DNA of 7,461 bases from Prevotella sp. UBA6994 (lineage in GTDB: Bacteria; Bacteroidota; Bacteroidia; Bacteroidales; Bacteroidaceae). Where the stretch lies: the NCBI GenBank assembly GCA_002449845.1, contig DJXW01000016.1, positions 280,585-288,045 on the forward strand, given 5' to 3'. Positions 1 through 5,020 of the stretch are shown here, in pieces (positions within the stretch are counted from its first letter, which is position 1; every line of letters begins with the position of its first letter). The position numbers and the translations under genes were made by a program. The notes below the pieces were generated by a model. The model was not told the DNA's origin and made no database searches. It saw only the letters and a program-made list of their open reading frames with translations.

Positions 1-61
1 ACATCTGACGGAATGCGAGACGACCGATACGGCCAAAACCATTAATTGCTACTTTTGTCAT
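1..61 (-). CDS. gap: Glyceraldehyde-3-phosphate dehydrogenase, 5' end only (partial)
   Basis: The first 20 codons on the minus strand read MTKVAINGFGRIGRLAFRQM. This is the N-terminus of GAPDH: the strand-turn-helix of the NAD-binding Rossmann fold, with the glycine motif NGFGRIGR at residues 7-14. The enzyme is cytoplasmic and converts glyceraldehyde 3-phosphate, NAD and phosphate to 1,3-bisphosphoglycerate in glycolysis. The rest of the gene, including the catalytic cysteine, lies left of the window. The start is the ATG at 61-59. It has no Shine-Dalgarno sequence and is preceded by an A-rich stretch, as is usual in Bacteroidetes. The gene is divergent from mscL and would have a leader of about 160 nt if the -7 element at 228-235 is its promoter. 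Family assignment is secure from the motif despite the short length. Confidence 0.95.
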   Translation of the reverse strand, partial: MTKVAINGFGRIGRLAFRQM

Positions 62-227
62 TTTTATTACTTTTATATTATAAGGGTTAAAAATATATTA
101 TCCTTAACATGATTGGGCTGTGTTAAAATATAATCAAGCACTGTCAGCTTCATGAAAAAAAACAGAAATGTCTGAACTAAATCAACTAATTAACCCAAAT
201 CAGTAAATTTTTCTTTATTTTCGTGCG

Positions 228-235
228 CAAAGTTA
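228..235 (-). promoter_or_regulatory. Putative Bacteroidetes -7 element for gap
   Basis: Read on the minus strand this is TAACTTTG, a full match to the TAnnTTTG -7 consensus of the Bacteroidetes primary sigma factor. Transcription would start at about 222. No good TTTG -33 element is seen at the expected distance, so the call rests on the -7 match and on position upstream of gap. Another TAnnTTTG match on the same strand at 318-325 (TATTTTTG) is less specific in this A+T-rich sequence. Confidence 0.5.
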
Positions 236-247
236 CAAAATATTTTC

Positions 248-255
248 TATATTTG
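248..255 (+). promoter_or_regulatory. Putative Bacteroidetes -7 element for mscL
   Basis: TATATTTG matches the TAnnTTTG consensus and lies 12 bp from the opposing element for gap. It implies an mscL leader of about 130 nt. The -33 position has no clear TTTG, and the local sequence is A+T-rich, so a chance match is possible. Confidence 0.4.
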
Positions 256-392
256 CATCAGATTTCTCATTTAAATCTTTTAAAAAGATTAAAGAACTGA
301 GATTAAAATATAAAAAACAAAAATAAGAAATAGAGATTGCTAAATATAGATTACAATTTATATACTTATTACATACTTAAATTTTATAGATT

Positions 393-803
393 ATGGGATT
401 TATTAAAGAATTCAAAGAATTTGCCATGCGCGGCAATGTAATGGACATGGCAGTCGGTGTTATCATCGGTGGTGCTTTTGGAAAGATTGTTAGTTCTCTC
501 GTAGACGACGTTCTTATGCCAGTTATCGGTATGTTGACGGGTGGTATTAATGTTGCAGATTGGAAGTATCAAGTGATGATTCCAAACCCTGTTGAAGGTG
601 GTGAGCCCTTAGCTGGTGCTACTTTGGCGTATGGCCAGTTCCTTCAGAACGTGATTGACTTCATCATCATCGCATTCTGTATCTTCCTCATGATTAAGCT
701 CATGAACAAGTTGATGCCAAAGAAAGAAGAGCCCGCTGCTCCTGCAGGACCTACACAAGAAGAATTGCTCACTGAGATTCGTGACTTGCTGAAGAAGAAA
801 TAA
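393..803 (+). CDS. mscL: Large-conductance mechanosensitive channel MscL
   Basis: This is a complete 136-residue MscL, the same length as the E. coli protein. MscL is a homopentameric inner-membrane channel that opens under membrane tension during hypo-osmotic shock and releases small solutes non-selectively. The N-terminal helix and TM1 are strongly conserved: IKEFKEFAMRGNVMDMAVGV at residues 4-23, then IIGGAFGKIVSSLVDD. After a periplasmic loop (about 47-80), TM2 runs from about 84 to 107. A KKEEPAAPAG linker leads to the C-terminal bundle helix TQEELLTEIRDLLKKK. The pore constriction has Met at the position of E. coli Leu19, while Gly22 and Val23 are kept. The start ATG at 393 has no Shine-Dalgarno sequence but gives exactly the family N-terminus. 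The gene appears monocistronic: promoter-like sequence upstream and a strong terminator 20 nt after the stop. Confidence 0.98.
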   Translation: MGFIKEFKEFAMRGNVMDMAVGVIIGGAFGKIVSSLVDDVLMPVIGMLTGGINVADWKYQVMIPNPVEGGEPLAGATLAYGQFLQNVIDFIIIAFCIFLMIKLMNKLMPKKEEPAAPAGPTQEELLTEIRDLLKKK

Positions 804-823
804 TCATTCTGAATAGCAATAGG

Positions 824-863
824 AAACTCCTCAGTTACACATGTAGTAATTGAGGAGTTTTTC
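824..863 (+). terminator. Intrinsic terminator of mscL
   Basis: The sequence folds into a 15-bp stem with a 7-nt loop. AAACTCCTCAGTTAC (824-838) pairs with GTAATTGAGGAGTTT (846-860) with one G-T wobble, and a T-rich end (858-862) follows. It starts 20 nt after the mscL stop codon. Confidence 0.9.
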
Positions 864-869
864 ATTATA

Positions 870-951
870 GGAACTATCGGTCACTCATTAAGAAACCATC
901 GGTCACTCATTAAGAAACCATCGGTCACTCATTAAGGAACCATCGGTCACT
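870..951. repeat. 22-bp direct tandem repeat, 3.7 copies
   Basis: Units begin at 870, 892, 914 and 936. The second and third are identical (GAAACCATCGGTCACTCATTAA). The first differs at two positions (GGAACT start), and the fourth starts GGAACC and breaks off after CGGTCACT at 951. The sequence just before it (TTCATTATAG, 861-870) resembles a decayed unit end that merges with the mscL terminator tail. The 22-bp period is not a multiple of three, and no open frame of interest crosses the array. Function is unknown. It lies between two terminators. Confidence 0.95.
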
Positions 952-961
952 TGTATAGTAA

Positions 962-1024
962 CAATTGTGAATTGTGAATTATCAATTGTGAATTGTCAAT
1001 TGTGAATTATCAATTATGAATCAT
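962..1024. repeat. Heptamer array, nine units of [C/G]AATT[G/A]T
   Basis: The 63 bp divide exactly into nine 7-mers: CAATTGT, GAATTGT, GAATTAT, CAATTGT, GAATTGT, CAATTGT, GAATTAT, CAATTAT, GAATCAT. Each carries an AATT core except the last (AATC). The CAATTG palindrome occurs three times (962, 983, 997). I recall similar AATTGTGAATTATCAATTG strings between genes in other Bacteroidales genomes, but I cannot verify that here. No coding role or known element is assigned. Confidence 0.9.
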
Positions 1025-1038
1025 CATATTTACCAAAC

Positions 1039-1072
1039 AAAAAAACTCTTCGGCGAACAAATCACCGAAGAG
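1039..1072 (-). terminator. Intrinsic terminator of the beta-barrel protein gene
   Basis: On the minus strand, CTCTTCGG (1072-1065) pairs perfectly with CCGAAGAG (1053-1046) around an 11-nt loop, followed by seven T residues (1045-1039). It lies 31 nt after the stop codon at 1104 and would end the minus-strand transcript before the repeat arrays. Confidence 0.9.
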
Positions 1073-1103
1073 CATATATCAATATGATAATTGTTTATCT
1101 TTC

Positions 1104-1757
1104 TTAGAACAACTGGAATCTGTAACCTACGGTCAAAGCCAAACTTGAATTGTGTGCATGGTCCAAGATAATCTTTGCACCTGTTACGCGAGGCAAACGA
1201 TTGATGTCCCATGTGTAACGAGCATCTACGTAATACTTATTCTTATATAAATACTCCACACCAGCCGTTAAGCCAACATTACCTTTCTTGATGCTATTTC
1301 TGATATTTACAGACCTGTCAGTACGTGTGCGGTCTTTTGTCCTTGCTCTGATAAGACGAGACAACGTCAAACCTCCGTACACTCTGAAGTTTTTATTGAG
1401 AATGTACTTTCCCATGTAAGAAGTGCTTATATACCACAACTTATAGTCGTATGGTCCATGAGCATAATCCTTAATATTGTATTCGTCGCTGTCGAAGCGC
1501 ATGTTTTTAGCACCTTTCTTGACTAACGTCATATCTACGTCAACCATGAACTTTTTTGTTACAAATATCTCAACGTCTGCACCAATCGTCGGACCAACCA
1601 AAAAGCTATTGCTTGCAGGTGCACTGGCAAAATGGCTAAAGGCAGCACCTGCCCTTACACCCATCACAACATCGGAAACATCATATTCATCTTGTGCTAT
1701 TGCTGTGGTCATTCCACACATCAATAGGCACGTCATTAAAAGATATTTTTTCATCAT
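1104..1757 (-). CDS. Outer-membrane beta-barrel protein (porin-family, PorT-like fold)
   Basis: This 217-residue protein starts MMKKYLLMTCLLMCG and has a clear Sec signal peptide. The A-I-A motif at residues 19-21 predicts cleavage before Gln22. The mature part has alternating, aromatic- and glycine-rich strands such as GVRAGAAFSHF, VGPTIGADVEIFV, YISTSYMGKYIL, NFRVYGGLTLSRL, VGLTAGVEYLY and KYYVDARYTWD. It ends in LALTVGYRFQLF, whose terminal Phe is the usual beta-barrel assembly signal. This fits the small 8-strand-type outer-membrane barrels common in Bacteroidetes (OMP_b-brl family); substrate and role are unknown. A longer reading would begin at a TTG at 1775, but that TTG is the last part of a -7 promoter element, so the ATG at 1757 (or the adjacent ATG at 1754) is the better start. 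Its own promoter and terminator suggest a single-gene transcript. Confidence 0.85.
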   Translation of the reverse strand: MMKKYLLMTCLLMCGMTTAIAQDEYDVSDVVMGVRAGAAFSHFASAPASNSFLVGPTIGADVEIFVTKKFMVDVDMTLVKKGAKNMRFDSDEYNIKDYAHGPYDYKLWYISTSYMGKYILNKNFRVYGGLTLSRLIRARTKDRTRTDRSVNIRNSIKKGNVGLTAGVEYLYKNKYYVDARYTWDINRLPRVTGAKIILDHAHNSSLALTVGYRFQLF

Positions 1758-1772
1758 TTCAGAAATTTTGTG

Positions 1773-1780
1773 CAAAGATA
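1773..1780 (-). promoter_or_regulatory. Putative -7 element for the beta-barrel protein gene
   Basis: TATCTTTG on the minus strand matches TAnnTTTG. Transcription would begin at about 1768, leaving a leader of only about 10 nt before the ATG at 1757. The -33 region has no clear TTTG. The site lies in the 63-bp gap after the upstream lipoprotein-like gene, where no terminator hairpin is seen, so read-through from upstream is also possible. Confidence 0.55.
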
Positions 1781-1820
1781 ATCAATAAAATTGAAACTGA
1801 ATATGGAAATGGTTATTTTT

Positions 1821-2789
1821 TTACTTTTCACCCTCATGTTTAGGGTATAAACTCAAACGAATAGGTTTCGTAATGACTGGTTTTCCATGATAAATCAACA
1901 AATCTCCTGGCATAATGACCAATTGATCATCTTTATTTAATTCCCTCTTTTTTTCTGGTAATATCAAAAAAACAGATTGGAAAACATGAAGATCAGCCTG
2001 AAAATCTATTCCCTTACAAAATGATTCATAATCATACAATCGTAAATCGGTAGAACTTAATTCAAAACGAAATTGATCTTGAATCATATAGATTACGTCT
2101 TTATCCTTCTTTCTCAGTGCTTTCTCTATACTTTCGACTCGCTTGATGGGAATATGTGTATATTCATTTTTGGTAGCTACACCTCTGACATATAAACGAA
2201 ACAAATTGGGCTTATGGGTGAATTGCAACGAAATTACAGCTACAGGGTTACCTTCATCATCATTACAAACCACTTTATTTATACGATGATAAGGATATAA
2301 GTACTGTGAACGATTTTGAGATTTATAGATAGCCTTAAACGACAATGTATCTCCTTGGTGTGGGAAATCTGCTTCTGTAATACAAATCTCATCACCATCT
2401 TTCATTTTTGATGGTGTTTTCAAATACAAATGTAGAAGATGGTGTTCAGGTAAAATCATCGTGGATTTCACACGTTTCCTCTTCCCCACTTCATTGTATG
2501 TTTCCACTTTGAAAGAGACAGGATTACCCTGATGAGTAATCATTACCTTTCTAATATCCAACAATGGTTTTCCCGAAAAGAAATTTAATTGTTCGAGCAT
2601 AGCACGTTTTGACATATCCATGCCGATACCATAACCACTAAGGTCCAAGACATGATGATGATTTTGATCTCTTAAACGAGGTTGTTCTTCTGTACTAAAG
2701 TTTATAAACCAAATTGGAAAGCTGCATGAGCAAAACATATAACAGAAGAATGCCAAAGTAATAATATGTCGTTGGGGAGTCTTTTTCAT
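1821..2789 (-). CDS. Uncharacterised exported protein, probable lipoprotein
   Basis: I do not recognise a family for this 322-residue protein. The chosen start is the ATG at 2789-2787, which overlaps the ABC-F stop as ATGA and begins an export signal: MKKTPQR, then a hydrophobic stretch at residues 9-20 (IITLAFFCYMFC). The cysteine at residue 22 in the context FCSC resembles a lipobox, so lipid attachment is likely but not certain; Cys16 and Cys20 are also nearby. The frame stays open for 12 codons upstream of this ATG, but using them would bury the signal peptide. The mature part is mostly hydrophilic with short beta-like segments, including HHLLHLYLKT, AVISLQFTHKP, LFRLYVRGVAT, HVFQSVFLILPE and QLVIMPGDLLIYHG. 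No catalytic motif is visible. The gene looks more A+T-rich than its ABC-F neighbour. It should be translated by coupling to the ABC-F gene, from the same promoter. Confidence 0.8.
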   Translation of the reverse strand: MKKTPQRHIITLAFFCYMFCSCSFPIWFINFSTEEQPRLRDQNHHHVLDLSGYGIGMDMSKRAMLEQLNFFSGKPLLDIRKVMITHQGNPVSFKVETYNEVGKRKRVKSTMILPEHHLLHLYLKTPSKMKDGDEICITEADFPHQGDTLSFKAIYKSQNRSQYLYPYHRINKVVCNDDEGNPVAVISLQFTHKPNLFRLYVRGVATKNEYTHIPIKRVESIEKALRKKDKDVIYMIQDQFRFELSSTDLRLYDYESFCKGIDFQADLHVFQSVFLILPEKKRELNKDDQLVIMPGDLLIYHGKPVITKPIRLSLYPKHEGEK

Positions 2790-4720
2790 GATATACTCTC
2801 CAACTCTTCCGACAACTGCATCCAACGTTCATTTTCCTCGTCCAATGCCTTCATGGTTTGCGAATATTCCTCTATGAGTTTCATGTCGGTTGCATATTTG
2901 GGATTCATGAGCATCTTGTCCAGTTCCTTAATTCTGGCTTCCATCTGTGCAATTTTCTCTTCGCTGGCTTTCACAGCCTTCTCCACCTTCTTTACTTTCT
3001 TCTGTTGCTCCTTCCTTTCAGCATAATTCTTTTTGTTTTCAGAGACAATGGGAGCAATCGTCTCTGATGTTTCAGTAGTCTTGGGGGCAGCAATCTCTAA
3101 TTGTTGCAAAGTCTCAATGTTCTTATGACGAAGGAAGTCATAAATGCCGCCAAGATGTTCACGTACTTTTCCACCACCAAACTCATATACCTTTGTGACA
3201 AGACCATCCAAGAACTCACGGTCATGACTAACAATGATTGCCGTTCCGTCAAAGGCACGAATGGCTTCCTTCAACACATCTTTCGATTGCATGTCAAGGT
3301 GGTTGGTTGGCTCGTCGAGAATCAACAAGTTAACAGGCTCAAGCAGTAACCGAATCATTGCCAGACGACTTCTCTCTCCGCCAGAGAGCACTTTCACCTT
3401 TTTCTCCGACTCTTCTCCGCCAAACATAAATGCACCTAATATGTCGTTGATGCGCAAGCGAATTTCACCCTTTGCCACATAGTCGATGGTTTGGAAGATA
3501 CTCAAAGATTCGTCTAACAATTGCGCTTGGTTCTGCGCGAAATATCCTATCTGAACATTGTGCCCTATCTTGAGCATTCCCTGATAAGGAATCTCGCCCA
3601 TGATACATTTCACGAGCGTTGACTTACCTTCACCGTTCTTACCCACGAATGCCACTTTCTCGCCTCGTTTGATAGTGAACGTCACGTCATCAAACACCAA
3701 ATGCTCTCCATAGCTTTTAGATACGCCATCGCAAATCACAGGATAATCGCCACTACGCAAGCAAGGAGGAAACTTCAAATGCATGGCAGAATTATCCACC
3801 TCGTCTATCTCAATGGGAACAATCTTCTCTAATTGCTTGATTTTTTGCTGCACCTGAACGGCTTTCGTAGCTTGATAGCGGAATCTGTCGATGAAAGCCT
3901 TCATGTCGGCAATCTCCTTTTGCTGGTTTTCGTATGCTCGCAACTGTTGCTCTCTTCTTTCCTTCCGCAATACCACGTATTCGTCGTACTTTACCTTATA
4001 ATCTATTACTTGTCCGCATGAGATTTCCAAAGTACGATTGGTTACATTATTAATAAATGCACGGTCGTGAGAAACCAAGACCACAGCCCCGCTGCTCTGC
4101 GCCAAAAACTGCTCTAACCATTGGATAGACTCAATGTCAAGATGGTTGGTAGGCTCGTCTAAGAGCAATACGTCTGGGCGTTGCAGCAGAATCTTTGCCA
4201 ATTCGATACGCATTCGCCAACCGCCAGAAAACTCTTTGGTGGGACGTTCAAAATCTGTCCTCACAAATCCCAAGCCGGTCAGCGTGCGCTCTATCTCTGC
4301 CTCATAGCCTTCACCACCCATCATCAAATACCGCTCATGCTCTTGGGTAAACCGTTCTACAAGTGCCATATATTCTTCGCTTTCATAATCGGAGCGCTCG
4401 TTCAATTCACGTTCCATCCTGTCAATACGCTCTTTCATTTGCGTATTGTTGGCAAATGCCTTTCGTGTTTCTTCCCGAACTGTCGTGTCGTCTGTCAACT
4501 TCATTACCTGTGGAAGATAGCCTATCGTCGTGTCATTGGGAATAGCCACCACGCCAGAGGTAGGTTGCTGCTTTCCGCAGATGATCTTCAGCAAGGTACT
4601 CTTCCCTGCTCCATTCTTTCCGACAAGTGCTATCCTGTCACGGTCGTTAATGACAAAACTTGCATCACTGAACAATGGCTTTACGCCAAACTCCACTTTT
4701 AGTCCTTCAATTGAAATCAT
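2786..4720 (-). CDS. ABC-F family ATPase (ribosome-associated type), two nucleotide-binding domains
   Basis: This 644-residue protein has two ABC ATPase domains and no membrane segment. Domain 1: Walker A GKNGAGKST (34-42), signature FSGGW (164-168), Walker B LLLDEP with Glu189, then TNHLD and the switch SHDR (217-220). Domain 2: Walker A GKNGEGKST (360-368), signature LSGGE (445-449), Walker B LLILDEP with Glu470, then TNHLD and SHDR. A charged helical linker (about 242-300) corresponds to the tRNA-contacting linker of ABC-F proteins. A Lys/Glu-rich coiled coil (about 560-640) forms a C-terminal extension like those of Uup, YheS and YdiF. Known ABC-F proteins bind the ribosomal E site and relieve stalled states or confer antibiotic protection. 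This one most resembles the housekeeping Uup/YheS/YdiF type, and a resistance role is not indicated. A TAAGG sequence 10 nt before the ATG may be a weak ribosome binding site. It is the first gene of a unit with the downstream lipoprotein-like gene. Confidence 0.95.
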   Translation of the reverse strand: MISIEGLKVEFGVKPLFSDASFVINDRDRIALVGKNGAGKSTLLKIICGKQQPTSGVVAIPNDTTIGYLPQVMKLTDDTTVREETRKAFANNTQMKERIDRMERELNERSDYESEEYMALVERFTQEHERYLMMGGEGYEAEIERTLTGLGFVRTDFERPTKEFSGGWRMRIELAKILLQRPDVLLLDEPTNHLDIESIQWLEQFLAQSSGAVVLVSHDRAFINNVTNRTLEISCGQVIDYKVKYDEYVVLRKERREQQLRAYENQQKEIADMKAFIDRFRYQATKAVQVQQKIKQLEKIVPIEIDEVDNSAMHLKFPPCLRSGDYPVICDGVSKSYGEHLVFDDVTFTIKRGEKVAFVGKNGEGKSTLVKCIMGEIPYQGMLKIGHNVQIGYFAQNQAQLLDESLSIFQTIDYVAKGEIRLRINDILGAFMFGGEESEKKVKVLSGGERSRLAMIRLLLEPVNLLILDEPTNHLDMQSKDVLKEAIRAFDGTAIIVSHDREFLDGLVTKVYEFGGGKVREHLGGIYDFLRHKNIETLQQLEIAAPKTTETSETIAPIVSENKKNYAERKEQQKKVKKVEKAVKASEEKIAQMEARIKELDKMLMNPKYATDMKLIEEYSQTMKALDEENERWMQLSEELESIS

Positions 4721-4764
4721 TTGCTTTACACCTTATTTATATATAGGCACAGTATTTTCACTTG

Positions 4765-4772
4765 CAAAAGTA
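4765..4772 (-). promoter_or_regulatory. Putative -7 element for the ABC-F gene
   Basis: TACTTTTG on the minus strand matches TAnnTTTG and lies 44 bp before the ATG, giving a leader of about 40 nt. The same octamer is the -7 element of tex on the other strand (4991-4998). No clear -33 TTTG is seen at the right spacing. Confidence 0.6.
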
Positions 4773-4840
4773 CTCAAAATCTTCGAGAACATGAAAACGT
4801 ATGACAAGTATTTGCAAAATTACCACAAAACTAAGCTAAC

Positions 4841-4891
4841 CACGACCTTTACCAGCTATAAACATCATGTTTATCCTACGTAAAGGTGGTG
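4841..4891. repeat. Compound inverted repeat between divergent promoters
   Basis: The outer arms are CAC-G-ACCTTTAC (4841-4852) and GTAAAGGT-G-GTG (4880-4891), pairing over 11 of 12 positions with one G/G mismatch. The inner arms ATAAACA (4858-4864) and TGTTTAT (4868-4874) pair perfectly around a TCA triloop. The two stems are separated by symmetric 5-nt unpaired segments. It lies upstream of both predicted promoters, so neither of those transcripts would include it. That favours a DNA-level site, or a separate unannotated transcript, over a leader structure. Confidence 0.8.
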
Positions 4892-4901
4892 TATATTGTC
4901 A

Positions 4902-4934
4902 ATAAACACTACATTAACATCACGTAAACACCAC
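4902..4934. repeat. Three tandem 11-bp boxes, possible regulator binding array
   Basis: The units ATAAACACTAC (4902), ATTAACATCAC (4913) and GTAAACACCAC (4924) follow the consensus RTWAACAYYAC. Related copies lie within or next to the inverted repeat: ATAAACATCAT at 4858-4868, its reverse-strand counterpart at 4864-4874 (ATAAACATGAT), and ATATACACCAC on the minus strand at 4886-4896. The 11-bp spacing puts boxes on about the same DNA face. No regulator is identified. Confidence 0.55.
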
Positions 4935-4966
4935 ATCTATTATTTGTGGAATTATCGTAAAAATAA

Positions 4967-4998
4967 TTTGTGGATTCAACCGAATAATTGTACTTTTG
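4967..4998 (+). promoter_or_regulatory. Promoter of tex with -33 and -7 elements
   Basis: TTTG (4967-4970) and TACTTTTG (4991-4998) are separated by 20 bp, a very good match to the Bacteroidetes primary promoter (TTTG, about 19-20 bp, TAnnTTTG). Transcription would start near 5003, giving a leader of about 18 nt. The -33 element lies in the second copy of a direct repeat ATTTGTGGA (4942-4950 and 4966-4974, 24 bp apart). Confidence 0.8.
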
Positions 4999-5020
4999 CA
5001 AAAGATAAATCTATAAACAA

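Larger units (their letters stand above)
62..392. other. Divergent intergenic region between gap and mscL
   Basis: This is a very A+T-rich stretch with no convincing gene. It holds a -7-like element for each direction (228-235 minus, 248-255 plus), a long putative gap leader (62 to about 222) and a leader of about 130 nt for mscL. The gap leader has only weak hairpin potential: CAGA/TCTG at 163-174, and TAAGG/CCTTA at about 82-105. A 26-codon reading frame (153 to 73, minus) lies in the gap leader but has no coding support beyond an ATG. I see no known riboswitch or RNA family here. Confidence 0.6.

Noticed and set aside
73..153. A 26-codon minus-strand reading frame (MKLTVLDYILTQPNHVKDNI then FLTLII) in the gap leader, ending 11 nt before the gap start
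   Set aside because: It has an ATG but no ribosome binding site, and lies in A+T-rich sequence where such frames arise by chance. It lacks the runs of one amino acid seen in attenuator leader peptides. Conservation among relatives would be needed to revive it.
870..1024. Possible CRISPR array
   Set aside because: The repeats are directly contiguous at 22 bp and 7 bp with no unique spacers, and no cas genes are in the window.
1758..1775. TTG-initiated N-terminal extension (MHKISE) of the beta-barrel protein
   Set aside because: The TTG is part of the TAnnTTTG promoter element, and the extension would displace a well-formed signal peptide that begins at the ATG at 1757 or 1754.
2790..2825. 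Twelve-residue N-terminal extension of the lipoprotein-like protein, inside the ABC-F gene
   Set aside because: It would place polar residues before the signal peptide. The ATGA overlap start fits export and translational coupling better.
4181..4702. A 173-codon plus-strand open frame opposite the ABC-F gene
   Set aside because: It is the reverse-strand shadow of conserved ABC-F coding sequence, has a Cys/His/Phe-rich composition typical of such shadows, and no promoter.
2786..4720. Antibiotic-resistance ABC-F protein (Vga/Msr/OptrA type)
   Set aside because: The C-terminal coiled coil and the chromosomal setting beside core genes fit the housekeeping Uup/YheS/YdiF type. No mobile element or resistance neighbour is present.
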